NCBI RefSeq assembly: GCF_000159015.1
Contig: NZ_DS999543.1
Location: 124,001-188,000 of the forward strand
Length of the DNA stretch: 64,000 nucleotides
DNA from: Gleimia coleocanis DSM 15436
GTDB lineage: Bacteria > Actinomycetota > Actinomycetes > Actinomycetales > Actinomycetaceae
Reading direction: 5' to 3'
Positions 34,763 through 43,656 of this stretch are shown piece by piece. The position numbers and the translations under genes were made by a program. Numbering within the stretch: position 1 is the first letter of the stretch; every line of letters begins with the position of its first letter. A model generated the notes under the pieces. The model saw only the letters and a list, made by a program, of their open reading frames with translations, did not search any database and had not been told where the DNA came from.

Positions 34763-35617
34763 ATGTTTAAAACTGTGCGCATCGACTTACACGTGCATTC
34801 GCATCTTTCTGACGGCACTGACACGCCTACGGAACTTATGCAAAAAGCCCAGGAAGCTAACCTGGATGTTATTGCTTTAACTGACCATGATATTACCAGC
34901 GGGTGGGAAGAAGCTGCTTCTCAGGTGCAGACTACGGGGGTTAGTTTGGTACGGGGGATGGAACTTTCTTGCGCATGGCAGGGTATTACGGTTCACCTTC
35001 TTTCCTACTTGCATAATCCAACTACGGCCGCGTTGAATGAAGCCCAGGAAAAGACTATTAATTCAAGGTTTACTCGTGCCGCGGAAATGGTGGATAGGCT
35101 GGCAAAAGACTATGAGATTTCCTGGGAGACAGTTTTAGAATATGCGCCTGCCGAAGGACCGGTAGGACGCCCACATATTGCTGATGCTTTGGTCGCGAGA
35201 GGATATTTCCCAGACCGTTCTGCCTGCTTCAGGCAGATTTTGCATCCTACTAGCCCTTACTATGCGAAGCATTGGTCGTTGGACCCGGTGGAAGCAGTGG
35301 AGCTGGTACGCGCCGCCGGAGGAGTCCCTGTGATTGCGCATCCGCGGGCACGTAGCCGCCAGAAGCTTCTGCCTACAAAAGTCATTTTGGAGATGGCAAC
35401 ACATGGGTTGGCGGGGGTTGAGATTCACCACCGTGATAACTCATATGCTGATCGAGATTTCCTAACCGAGATTGCTTCAGCGTACGATTTACTAGTTACC
35501 GGCTCGTCGGATTATCACGGGCTGGGGAAGCCAAACCAGCTTGGCGAAAACTTAACTAAACCAAGTGTCCTACAAGCTATCGCCCAACAGGGAGAATTAG
35601 AGGTATTAACCCCATGA
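34763..35617 (+). CDS. PHP-domain phosphoesterase
   Basis: A 284-residue PHP phosphoesterase of the type that acts on 3',5'-bisphosphate nucleotides or RNA ends. Metal motifs are DLHVHSHLSDGTDTP at residues 8-22, ALTDHDIT near residue 40, GMELSC near residue 67, VIAHPRAR near residue 190 and GSSDYHG near residue 246. No good ribosome site precedes ATG 34763. Its stop overlaps the start of the MarC gene (ATGA), so the two are coupled. The substrate is inferred only from the family. Confidence 0.88.
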   Translation: MFKTVRIDLHVHSHLSDGTDTPTELMQKAQEANLDVIALTDHDITSGWEEAASQVQTTGVSLVRGMELSCAWQGITVHLLSYLHNPTTAALNEAQEKTINSRFTRAAEMVDRLAKDYEISWETVLEYAPAEGPVGRPHIADALVARGYFPDRSACFRQILHPTSPYYAKHWSLDPVEAVELVRAAGGVPVIAHPRARSRQKLLPTKVILEMATHGLAGVEIHHRDNSYADRDFLTEIASAYDLLVTGSSDYHGLGKPNQLGENLTKPSVLQAIAQQGELEVLTP

Positions 35618-36258
35618 GCTCATGGATTGACTTAACTACTTTCATTTCCACTTTCACGATTTTGTTCGTGATTATGGACCCACCGGGTAATATCCCAGTG
35701 TTTTTGGCTCTTACCTCTAAGGCTGATAACTGGGCGCAGAAACGAGCTGCGTTCCAAGCAACCCTGACTTCTTTTTGTGTGATTGTAGTTTTCGCACTGT
35801 TTGGCCAGTACATTTTGGGTCTGTTGCAGATTTCGGTGGAAGCTCTGCGTTTGTCAGGCGGCGTGTTGCTATTCCTCGTGGCAATGGAACTTTTGACTGG
35901 GAAAGACCAGCAGGAACCTGATGCTACCGGTGATTATTCAGTCAATGTCGCTTTAGTTCCCCTGGGGACGCCACTACTGGCGGGTCCGGGGACGATTGTA
36001 GCTGTGATGGTGGCAGTAGCTAATGCTTCAGGTAACTTCGCGGCTACTGCTGGTGTTGCTTTGGCAGTGGTTGTCATGCACCTGGTCCTGTGGGTTTCGC
36101 TTTACTTCGCGGTGGCACTTTCGGGAGTTCTGGGCGAGGGAGGCACGCTGCTACTTACCCGTATTGCAGGTCTACTTTTGGCAGCCATTGCAACTCAGAT
36201 GGTGGCCTCTTCTATCTTTGACTTTATCGCCACGAATAAACACGTGATTCTTGGCTGA
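35614..36258 (+). CDS. MarC family integral membrane protein
   Basis: A 214-residue protein with six predicted membrane helices in the MarC arrangement: ILFVIMDPPGNIPVFLALT, QILRLSGG-like LRLSGGVLLFLVAMELLTG, and VPLGTPLLAGPGTIVAVMV. MarC proteins have no settled function; early claims of a role in antibiotic resistance were not upheld. The start overlaps the preceding PHP gene by 4 bases. A strong terminator follows. Confidence 0.92.
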   Translation: MSSWIDLTTFISTFTILFVIMDPPGNIPVFLALTSKADNWAQKRAAFQATLTSFCVIVVFALFGQYILGLLQISVEALRLSGGVLLFLVAMELLTGKDQQEPDATGDYSVNVALVPLGTPLLAGPGTIVAVMVAVANASGNFAATAGVALAVVVMHLVLWVSLYFAVALSGVLGEGGTLLLTRIAGLLLAAIATQMVASSIFDFIATNKHVILG

Positions 36259-36275
36259 AAGTATTAGTTAAATAA

Positions 36276-36306
36276 GTTTTGGGCCCCTCGTTGAGGGGCC
36301 CAAAAC
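36276..36306. terminator. Bidirectional terminator between marC and a minus-strand gene
   Basis: GTTTTGGGCCCCTC pairs perfectly with GAGGGGCCCAAAAC around a GTT loop. T runs serve both directions (TTTTT at 36310 on the plus strand). Confidence 0.85.
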
Positions 36307-36312
36307 TAGTTT

Positions 36313-36948
36313 TTATTTAACTTTGTATGATTCGGGACAGGTAAAACCGTTGTTGATAAAAGCTTTTGCATTGCTAGTATCGTTATTTTCCAAAGGTTTG
36401 ATGTTGTCTTGGAGGAAAACATCATAGTCTGGGAAATATTCAATGTCGGTGCTGTTTTTAAAATCTAAGAGTTGTTTAATCGCATGGTCACGTGCTTTAG
36501 TGTCGTGCTTTTCAGTAGCGACTACAGCTTCATGCATCCAGGCACATTGCCAACTCATGATTCCATCGACTTTGAAGAAACCTTCCTCGTAGTTGATTGT
36601 TTCAACAGTGACGGGAGTGGTTTCAGCTTCTTTTGAACTTAACGCTGATAGCTGTTCAATCTGGGTTTGGAGTTCAGGGATAGTTTCCATAGGCTCATGC
36701 TCAAACCCAGCTGGCATTTCATAATCCGCGTAAAATTCAGCTAATTCAGCTTCCTGCTGTTCTAAGGCGCGGTCAATGTTAGCTTTTAACTTTTGGACTG
36801 CCGCACTTGTTTGGGTTGCCCCTAATTGGTCTGCTAATTTCGTATCGTCCGAAAACAATCCACCAGCCTGGGAGGCATATAAACCTCCACAAATTAGGAG
36901 TGAGGTGGTGGCAGCTACAGCTAGAAATGATTTCTTGTACTTAGACAT
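36313..36948 (-). CDS. Secreted hypothetical protein
   Basis: A 211-residue protein of unknown family. The N-terminus is a signal peptide or anchor (SKYKKSFLAVAATTSLLICGGLYASQAGG). A helical, acidic, coiled-coil-like region follows (residues 40-110, rich in Glu and Gln), then a C-terminal part with conserved-looking Cys and Trp residues (MSWQCAWMHEAVVA ... NGFTCPESYKV) that may form a disulfide. GAAAGGAA precedes the ATG, 14 bases after the stop of the frameshifted secreted gene upstream, so they form one operon. Confidence 0.7.
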   Translation of the reverse strand: MSKYKKSFLAVAATTSLLICGGLYASQAGGLFSDDTKLADQLGATQTSAAVQKLKANIDRALEQQEAELAEFYADYEMPAGFEHEPMETIPELQTQIEQLSALSSKEAETTPVTVETINYEEGFFKVDGIMSWQCAWMHEAVVATEKHDTKARDHAIKQLLDFKNSTDIEYFPDYDVFLQDNIKPLENNDTSNAKAFINNGFTCPESYKVK

Positions 36949-36962
36949 CTTCGGTTCCTTTC

Positions 36963-37408
36963 TTAGTAAGTTAAGGTTCCATTAAAAGTGCGGTAAGAAC
37001 TATTTCCACAGAGCATTCCCTTAGTATTTATTTGGAAATATGTGGCAAAGTTACCCGGGGCTCCGCCAGTGCCCGGGAAAGTTCCGCCTCCTGAAGTTCC
37101 ATTAATTTGAAGGCGTGTGAACTGTTGCCCATTTGATTTGTGGCGTAATCCTAGAGCCCAACTGTATGGGAAATGGACAGCGTTGTTAGGACGACCACCT
37201 GACAGCGTGCAAGTTCCATTATTGATGTTTCCGTAAAATGTTACGGCTACCCAATTTCGCTTGTAACGTACACGAGTGTACTGCGTTACGTCAGCAGCTA
37301 CAGCTCCAGAGATGCTTTCCGAAGCAGCATCAACTGGTGGAGCAAATACTACAATCCCCCCGCGAATGCGAGTGCAAGGCCGAGGGAGAAAAACTTTTTC
37401 AGTTTCAT
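36963..37408 (-). pseudogene. Small secreted protein, off-frame in a G6 tract (possible phase-variable gene)
   Basis: ATG 37406-37408 has AAGGAAGG about 6 bases upstream and starts a signal peptide, KLKKFFSLGLALAFAGG. A TAG then follows at once. With seven instead of six G in the tract (37356-37361 on the plus strand, CCCCCC), the frame runs on through IVVFAPPVDAASES and about 130 mature residues to TAA at 36963-36965. The mature part is Gly/Asn/Thr-rich with two Cys (NGTCTLSGG; GMLCGNSS) and looks like a beta-rich extracellular domain. The intact product would be 148 residues. I do not recognise a family. The break may be phase variation, true decay or a homopolymer read error. Confidence 0.65.
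37356..37361 (-). repeat. G6 homopolymer in the signal-peptide region
   Basis: Six G on the coding (minus) strand, placed so that one more G restores the reading frame of the secreted-protein gene. Confidence 0.65.
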
Positions 37409-37418
37409 GTCAGACCTT

Positions 37419-37470
37419 CCTTTTAGGATTTTATATACGACAGCTATGTCGTATATAAAATCCTAAAAGG
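37419..37470 (-). repeat. Perfect inverted repeat with 23-base arms upstream of the secreted gene
   Basis: Arms 37419-37441 and 37448-37470 are exact reverse complements with a 6-base AGCTAT loop. On the minus strand the distal arm contains TATATAAAAT, which could act as a -10 region, and ends in AAAAGGAAGG, which includes the ribosome site. Folded mRNA could hide that site. It is not a normal terminator because an A/G-rich sequence follows. Confidence 0.75.
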
Positions 37471-37542
37471 AAAATGTAGATAAAACAAGAGAAATCTCAG
37501 ATGTCTGATGTATTTAAACATCAATAATCTAAAATGCCTCCG

Positions 37543-39129
37543 TCAGTCTTCACGACGAATCCGGCGGCGACGACGCTGTGGACGCGCAGCCTCTCCTGAC
37601 TTCGCTGGCGGTAAGCCAGCGCCATCCGCATTACGATTCGCACAACGCCCTCGGGAATCAGAATTCTGGGAGCCCACACGCCGCGAACGACGCTGGCTAC
37701 CAGAACGATTCTGGCGACCAAAACTACGCCGCCCCTTTCCAGACACATCCTGGTATTCTTCCGCATCCAAACCTGCACGAGTCCGCTTTGCCCGTGGCAA
37801 ACGACCCGAAACTTCAGTTGGGATATCTAAGTCAGTGTAAAGATGCGGGGAAGTATGGTAGGTTTCCAAAGGTTCTGGAACCCCCAGATTCAATGCTTTA
37901 GAAATCAAACCCCAACGCGGCACATCATCCCAGTCCACAAAAGTAACTGCCGTGCCAGACGCACCCGCACGCCCAGTACGCCCAATACGGTGCAAGTAAA
38001 TTTTCTCATCCTCAGGACACTGGTAATTAATCACGTGGGTTACGTCATCCACGTCAATACCGCGGGCTGCCACGTCAGTAGCTACCAGGACATCAACCTT
38101 GCCACTGCGGAAAGCACGCATAGCTTGTTCTCGCGCGCCCTGCCCTAAATCACCGTGTAGTGAAGCTACCGCGAAGCCACGCGCCGACAAATCCTCAGAT
38201 AAGGTAGCTGCAGTACGTTTCGTCTTTGTGAAAATCACTGCTAAACCGCGTTCACGAGCCTGCAGAATACGGGCTACGACTTCAATCTTATTCAACGCGT
38301 GGCAACGGTAAATTACCTGCTTAACAGTTTTAACAGTTGCCCCCTGATCGTCAGCTTCCTGCGCGCGAATATGCGTAGGCTGCTTCATGTAGCGACGTGC
38401 TAAAGCTACAATCTCACCTGGCATCGTCGCGGAAAACAGCATGGTCTGACGAGTCTGCGGAACTCGCGAAAGTAAGATTTCAACATCAGGTAAGAAGCCC
38501 AGGTCCAGCATTTCATCGGCTTCATCCAGTACAACCGTATTCACGCCGTGTAACTGCAAAACTTTACGCTTCAACAGGTCAATCAGACGTCCCGGAGTGC
38601 CTACAATCAGGTCAGTGCCTTTAGTTAGGGCATCAATCTGTGGTTCAAAAGCTGCTCCACCGTAGATTTCAGTGATTCGTACGGAGGTTTGTTTAGCTGC
38701 TGCGCGGAGGTCAGCTGCTACTTGTTTGCAAAGTTCACGCGTTGGCACAATCACCATGGCTTGCGGGTGGCCCTGGTAGTGAACTTCCGTGGCGTACTTG
38801 GCAGAAGCGGGGCCGTGAACTTTCATTAGGGTTGGTAGGCCAAAACCAAGGGTTTTGCCGGTACCGGTTTTTGCCTGGCCGATGATGTCACGTCCAGCTA
38901 ATGCAACTGGCAGGGTGAGAGCTTGGATTGGGAAAGGGTAGGTGATGCCTTTTGCTGAGAGGGCATCGCAGATTTCAGTGTTGATTCCGAAGTCTGCGAA
39001 GGTTTTATCAGCTAACTCATTTTTGGAGAGTTTTTCGGAAATATCTGGGGTGGCGTCTCCAGCGGGTGCTTGGTACTCAACGCCGGCGAGGTTAACTACG
39101 CCAGCGGAATAGGTGGCATTCTGAGCCAT
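37543..39129 (-). CDS. DEAD-box RNA helicase (RhlE-like)
   Basis: ATP-dependent RNA helicase of 528 residues, probably acting in rRNA or mRNA handling. Motifs in order: Q motif GITYPFPIQALTLP, Walker A AKTGTGKT, PTREL, TPGR, VLDEADEMLDLGF, SAT, HGDLGQGAREQAM, ATDVAARGIDVDDVTHVINY and HRIGRTGRAG. The C-terminal 90 residues are basic and Arg/Gly/Ser-rich, ending RRRRRIRRED, typical of RNA-binding tails. In mycobacteria a relative lies beside the ferritin-like, DUF3107 and AdnAB genes, as here. Confidence 0.93.
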   Translation of the reverse strand: MAQNATYSAGVVNLAGVEYQAPAGDATPDISEKLSKNELADKTFADFGINTEICDALSAKGITYPFPIQALTLPVALAGRDIIGQAKTGTGKTLGFGLPTLMKVHGPASAKYATEVHYQGHPQAMVIVPTRELCKQVAADLRAAAKQTSVRITEIYGGAAFEPQIDALTKGTDLIVGTPGRLIDLLKRKVLQLHGVNTVVLDEADEMLDLGFLPDVEILLSRVPQTRQTMLFSATMPGEIVALARRYMKQPTHIRAQEADDQGATVKTVKQVIYRCHALNKIEVVARILQARERGLAVIFTKTKRTAATLSEDLSARGFAVASLHGDLGQGAREQAMRAFRSGKVDVLVATDVAARGIDVDDVTHVINYQCPEDEKIYLHRIGRTGRAGASGTAVTFVDWDDVPRWGLISKALNLGVPEPLETYHTSPHLYTDLDIPTEVSGRLPRAKRTRAGLDAEEYQDVSGKGRRSFGRQNRSGSQRRSRRVGSQNSDSRGRCANRNADGAGLPPAKSGEAARPQRRRRRIRRED

Positions 39130-39308
39130 ATTTTCACTTTTCTTTCGATTCTTTTCTTCATCCTTAGTTTACGGGCTTTTCAGCGGTTTTTCGTATTTAA
39201 CGCGGTTTTTAGGGGGAGTGTGACCAGAACCTGGATAGGTCCGTATATTGGGTGCGTTGGGGTTAAGATGGTTTCTAACAAGGTTGCGTTGTGTTTAAGG
39301 AGACGCTC

Positions 39309-39917
39309 ATGGCAAGCGAAGTTTTAGCAAGTGTTTTGGGAATTTCTGCTTATTCCACTTTGGCTGCGCAGACTCGTTTAGCGAAGGATGCTGATCAGGC
39401 TCCGTTAGCTTCAGAAAAGATTGCGATGGCGCGAATGTCGGGGCAGGCGTGGGAGCGTTTCACGAAGATTGCGCGTCGGGCTGAGGCTGCGGGCGTTGAT
39501 TTAGAAGCTGCGATTACTCCTTTCCGTGGTTTATTGGATGATTTGGATGCGCGGACTCGCCCAACTACCTGGTGGGAACGTTTAACGAAAACCTACGTGG
39601 GGGTGGGGATTTTTACTGACGCTATGCGGGCTTTGGCGACTGCTGCGGGTGAGGTTGAGTTTGCTGCTGATGTGAATGATTTTGGGCATGGGCAGTGGAC
39701 GGTGGAGCGTTTGGCGGAGCTGACTGCTGCGGATGAGCAGTTGCAGGATCGTTTGTCTTTGTGGACTCGTCGTGTGGGCGGGGATGTTTTAGCTTTGGTG
39801 CGTTCTTTCTTCTTTACTCATCCGGAGATGTTGGGAGATGCGGATGCGGATGAGATTTTCGCGCAGATTTCTAAAGCCCATGATGAGCGTTTAACGGCTT
39901 TGCATTTGGTTTATTGA
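39309..39917 (+). CDS. Ferritin-like fold protein (MiaE-like)
   Basis: A 202-residue helical protein of the actinobacterial group annotated as ferritin-like or tRNA-hydroxylase (MiaE)-like. Possible iron ligands appear as LASEKIAMARMSGQAWERF and AAGEVEFAADVNDFGHG, and LALVRSFFFTHPEML is a late helix. The identification rests mainly on its position between the helicase and DUF3107 genes. AAGGAG lies 6 bases before ATG 39309. A few more in-frame codons exist upstream but lack a site. Confidence 0.75.
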   Translation: MASEVLASVLGISAYSTLAAQTRLAKDADQAPLASEKIAMARMSGQAWERFTKIARRAEAAGVDLEAAITPFRGLLDDLDARTRPTTWWERLTKTYVGVGIFTDAMRALATAAGEVEFAADVNDFGHGQWTVERLAELTAADEQLQDRLSLWTRRVGGDVLALVRSFFFTHPEMLGDADADEIFAQISKAHDERLTALHLVY

Positions 39918-39945
39918 GTTGCGTTGGCGGGGGATTTTTAGTTTC

Positions 39946-39955
39946 CCGAGGGCGT
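39946..39955 (+). repeat. CCGAGGGCG motif copy (intergenic)
   Basis: TTTCCCGAGGGCGT lies just after the ferritin-like gene and before its terminator. Confidence 0.55.
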
Positions 39956-39960
39956 TAAAA

Positions 39961-39988
39961 ACCGGTTCCAGCTTTTGCTGGAACCGGT
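39961..39988. terminator. Bidirectional terminator between ferritin-like and DUF3107 genes
   Basis: ACCGGTTCCAGC pairs perfectly with GCTGGAACCGGT around TTTT. The plus-side tail is GTTATTTT and the minus-side tail TTTTTAA. Confidence 0.85.
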
Positions 39989-40004
39989 GTTATTTTGGTG
40001 GGTT

Positions 40005-40229
40005 TTAGCCTACGGTAAAGCCGACTTTGCGGACTTTTTCTTCGGCTACTTGGATGTATCCCAGGGAGTTAGCGGGGATAATCACTACGTTTCCGTTTTC
40101 TTCAACTAGTTTTAGTGGGGTTCCCTGTGCCTGGGAGTTTTCTACCTGGTGGAAGAGTTCGTCGGCATTGAGGTTGAGGTTGAGGCGCAGTTCGCGGGTG
40201 CAACCGGATACGCCGATGGTTACTACCAT
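40005..40229 (-). CDS. DUF3107 family protein
   Basis: A 74-residue protein of the small actinobacterial DUF3107 family (the mycobacterial member is known as TB9.4). It shows VVTIGVSGCTRELRLNLNLNADEL and VVIIPANSLGYIQVAEEKVRKVGF. AAGGAGCTTGCA precedes the ATG. It is divergent from adnA, as part of a conserved gene block. Function is unknown. Confidence 0.9.
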   Translation of the reverse strand: MVVTIGVSGCTRELRLNLNLNADELFHQVENSQAQGTPLKLVEENGNVVIIPANSLGYIQVAEEKVRKVGFTVG

Positions 40230-40389
40230 TGCAAGCTCCTTGTGTTTTCTGTTTTTCTTCTTCTAATCCTAAGGGGTTTATATGGTTTTAGCTAAGCGAA
40301 ATAATTGTGTCAGTGGTATGTGGTTGAATTGTTTTAGCTAAAGAGTTTACTGGGCGTGTGCTGATTTGCTGAGTTAAGGAGGACTTTCA

Positions 40390-43300
40390 GTGGAATATAA
40401 GCTGAGTTTTGGTGCTTCAAAGTTGTTGCTTCCGCAGCTAGATGCGGTGCAGCAGAGTGTGCTCGAGCAGATTAAGAATGCGGTTTTAAGTGGGGTTGCT
40501 GCGGAAGGTTTCTTGATTTATGGGCGTCCGGGTGCAGGGCGTACTTCGGTGGCGTTGAGTCTTGCTGGTGAGCTGTTTACCGCGGGAGTTAAAGATGTGC
40601 TGGTGCTGGTGCCGGACCGGTTGCGTGCGGATTACCTACAGGCGACGGTAGAGTCTTTACTTCCAGGCATTGTACGTCCGGTGAAAACTCCGGTGGCGTT
40701 AGCTTATAAGTATTTACAGACCTGGTACGTAGAGCGGGCAGAGCCTCGTTTATTTCCGCAGCTTTTAACGGGGGCGCGGGAAGATATTGAGTTGGCACAG
40801 TTGTTGGAAACTTGTGCTGTTGAGTGGCCGGAGAATATTCCTGCTGATTTACGAGCGCTACCGGCTTTCCGCATGGAACTTCGTAACCTTTTTGAGCGGG
40901 CACGTGAAGCTGGTTTGGATGGTGCTGGTTTAGTTGCTTTAGGTGAATCCGAGAGGGAAGAAATCTGGGTAAGTGCCGGTAAACTCTTGCAACTGTGGGA
41001 AACTTTACCGCTTAGCGTGGGCAGTGCTGAAACGCCGGCTCTTTTAACTACTGCGCAACTGCAGGAAACGGCGGCGCAGGTAATTAGTGCTTGGTCTGTA
41101 GAGGCAGAAAAACAGCAGGTGAGTGCTGCGCTTGAAGTTCCCCGGGTGGTGATTGTTGATGATTTGCAAGACTGTACGGTTGCGACTTTGAATTTGTTGG
41201 TGGCGTTAGCAAAGCAGGGGACTGTTATTGTAGCGACAGCTAATCCAGATATTGCAGTCGCCACTTATCGTGGTGGTGAACCGCATCTTGATGGTCGGTT
41301 CAGAGAAGCCCTGCAGGTGAGTACACTTCAATTGGGGCCAACTTACCGTGGAAACCAAGTGCTTTCTAAAGTCGTGGATAAACTTACGGGTTTCTTGCCT
41401 GTAGCCGGTGGTGCTGACCGCAGAAAATTTGGGTCAGTTAATGCGGATGAGTCTGCTTCTGCGGGGGTTGCTCAGCTTTATGCTTCTGCTTATCAGGAAG
41501 TTACGGGCATTATCCGACAGCTAAACTATCAGCATTTGCATGAAAAAGTAGAGTATCAGGATATGGCGGTGATTGTCCGTCGCAGTCACGAGGTAGAGCA
41601 TTTCCGGCAAGCACTGGTACGCAATGGGATTCCTACTTCTGTTAATTCGCGCGCAATTACTTATTTACATAAACCAATCACCGCGATGTTGCTGCTATTA
41701 CTGTCCGCAGAAAACGTTGCGGTAAAGGTGTTGACGGACGAATTCGGACAGCAGTTGGAAGTCCAGCAGGAACTGTTGATTTTAGAACAGTTGGTGCGTT
41801 CTCCTCTGGTTAAAATAGATCCGCTTAAACTTCGCCGGGTAACTGATTTAGTAGGACAGTTAAGTGAACGTGAGTTAAATTTGTGGGAGCTGTTCACTAA
41901 AGTTCAAGAGCTTGACCGTGCTACCGACAAAACCTCAGATGAAGCTGAGCGTGCTATTCGAAAGACGTTGAAAACTACCGAAAACCAGGCAACTGTACAG
42001 GTTATGTTGCAGTGCCTGAGCCTTATTCATCTTGGGCGGGAATTACAGGAAGCCTCTCCAAATGTTGGAGTTTGGAAACTGTGGCAGGCTACTGGTTTGG
42101 AGGACTCTTTTGTAAAACTAGCTTTAGCGGGTACTTCCGAATCGGTGAGTGCAGATGATCGTTTAGATGCGGTTATCTCTCTGTGCCGTACTGCGGATGT
42201 GTGGCAACAACGTCATCCGGAGGGAACCGCATTAGATTTTGCTAATGAGCTGGTCGCACAGACGATTCCTTCGGATAACTTGGCTACTATCGCACAGCGG
42301 CCAGCAGGCATCGAAGTTCTTACTGTAATGCAGGCAGCCGGGAGACAGTGGCCAGTGGTTTTTGTTGCGGGCGTACAAAGCGACGTTTGGCCAAACCTTG
42401 CTATCCGTAACCGTTTAACTAAAGCTTCACAGATTTCCTTGAAAGTTCATCACCCCGAGCTTAAGGGCCTGCCTCAGACGCAAATTTTTAAACAGCTGAA
42501 ATTACAGTCCCGCGTGGATGAGCTACGTACTTTCGTAGCTGCAGTTTCACGCAGTTCTGAGAAGCTTTTTATAAGTGCAGTAAGTGGTGAAGATACTGCG
42601 CAATCAGTTTTCTTTGATTTGGCTGCAGAAGAGTTCTTATCTGCTGAGAGTGTTTCGGATAATTTTGACGTGCTTCAACAGATTGTTGAACTCCGTGAGT
42701 TACCAGTGGCAGAAATGCGTCCGTTAGTAGCTAAATTACGGCGTTTATCTGCCCAAGACACGCAGCTTTTAGAAGCCGAAATAAACCCGGAGTTAGCAAG
42801 GGTAGCAGAACAAATTCTTGCTAGTTTAGCCCTCCAGGGAGTCCGTATAGCAGATCCGTTGAACTGGACTGGAACCCGTTTAGAAGAGATATCCCATGCT
42901 CCAGTTTTTCCTGGTGATAAGCCCGTGCTTTCCCCGTCTGCGATTGAGTCACTTTTGAATTGTCCAGCGCAATGGTTCCTTTCGCGACATGGTGGAAGTC
43001 GGAAGTCAACAGGGGCAGCGGGATTAGGCACATTGATTCACACAATTGCAGAAAAATATCCGCACGGTGATGCTGAACAGATGTTAGCTGATTTAGAAAT
43101 CTTCTGGGACGACGGGGAATATAATCGTGAAACTGAACTAGGGCGACGCGCTTACACTGATGCGCGAGAAAAAATCGTTAAATTAGCACAGTGTTTTGCT
43201 GATTTCGGAAATGGCGAAGTAGAAGTCGAAAAACGAATTAGCGTTGATGTTGGCATAGCCACCATTATGGGGGTCATTGACCGCCTGGAGCATATTGATG

Positions 43301-43656
43301 GCGCAGTACGTGTAACCGATATTAAAACGGGGTATGTGCCAAGTGTGAAAGAGACGCAGAAACATAAGCAGTTGGCTTTCTACCAGTATGCGTTGATGAA
43401 AGCTGGCTATGAGGTTATGGGAGCTCGGCTACTTGGCTTAAGGGAAAAAGATCCGGCTAAGTATATTCAGTCATCAATCATGGGAGATACTGAGATTTCC
43501 AAAGAACTTTTAGCCAATACAGAAGCTGATTTGCAACTTGCTGTTGAGAGAGTAAGAGGGCCTTTCTATCAACCAATCGCAGGGAGCCATTGTGATCGGT
43601 GTGCAGTGCAGGCAATGTGTCCACTTAAAGATGAGGGATTGAGGACAATCGAATGA
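40390..43656 (+). CDS. adnA: AdnA-like DNA helicase-nuclease subunit
   Basis: Subunit of the AdnAB double-strand-break end-resection motor of actinobacteria, 1088 residues. The N-terminal UvrD-type motor has an altered Walker A, YGRPGAGRTS, where GKT would be expected, so this subunit may be the weak or inactive ATPase. Later helicase motifs include VVIVDDLQD, TYRGN and VLTVMQAAGRQWPVVFVAG. The C-terminal RecB-type nuclease shows IHTIAEKYP, GVIDRLEHIDGAVRVTDIKTG with the Asp and Asp-x-Lys residues, and FYQYALM. Cys residues in SLLNCPAQWFL and HCDRCAVQAMCP could hold an Fe-S cluster. AAGGAGG lies 7 bases before GTG 40390. adnB starts on its stop codon. Confidence 0.9.
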   Translation: MEYKLSFGASKLLLPQLDAVQQSVLEQIKNAVLSGVAAEGFLIYGRPGAGRTSVALSLAGELFTAGVKDVLVLVPDRLRADYLQATVESLLPGIVRPVKTPVALAYKYLQTWYVERAEPRLFPQLLTGAREDIELAQLLETCAVEWPENIPADLRALPAFRMELRNLFERAREAGLDGAGLVALGESEREEIWVSAGKLLQLWETLPLSVGSAETPALLTTAQLQETAAQVISAWSVEAEKQQVSAALEVPRVVIVDDLQDCTVATLNLLVALAKQGTVIVATANPDIAVATYRGGEPHLDGRFREALQVSTLQLGPTYRGNQVLSKVVDKLTGFLPVAGGADRRKFGSVNADESASAGVAQLYASAYQEVTGIIRQLNYQHLHEKVEYQDMAVIVRRSHEVEHFRQALVRNGIPTSVNSRAITYLHKPITAMLLLLLSAENVAVKVLTDEFGQQLEVQQELLILEQLVRSPLVKIDPLKLRRVTDLVGQLSERELNLWELFTKVQELDRATDKTSDEAERAIRKTLKTTENQATVQVMLQCLSLIHLGRELQEASPNVGVWKLWQATGLEDSFVKLALAGTSESVSADDRLDAVISLCRTADVWQQRHPEGTALDFANELVAQTIPSDNLATIAQRPAGIEVLTVMQAAGRQWPVVFVAGVQSDVWPNLAIRNRLTKASQISLKVHHPELKGLPQTQIFKQLKLQSRVDELRTFVAAVSRSSEKLFISAVSGEDTAQSVFFDLAAEEFLSAESVSDNFDVLQQIVELRELPVAEMRPLVAKLRRLSAQDTQLLEAEINPELARVAEQILASLALQGVRIADPLNWTGTRLEEISHAPVFPGDKPVLSPSAIESLLNCPAQWFLSRHGGSRKSTGAAGLGTLIHTIAEKYPHGDAEQMLADLEIFWDDGEYNRETELGRRAYTDAREKIVKLAQCFADFGNGEVEVEKRISVDVGIATIMGVIDRLEHIDGAVRVTDIKTGYVPSVKETQKHKQLAFYQYALMKAGYEVMGARLLGLREKDPAKYIQSSIMGDTEISKELLANTEADLQLAVERVRGPFYQPIAGSHCDRCAVQAMCPLKDEGLRTIE

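Noticed and set aside
37419-37470. Ordinary terminator of the DEAD-box helicase gene
   Set aside because: The minus-strand reading after the stem is AAGGTC-like, without a T run, and the structure overlaps the ribosome site of the next gene.
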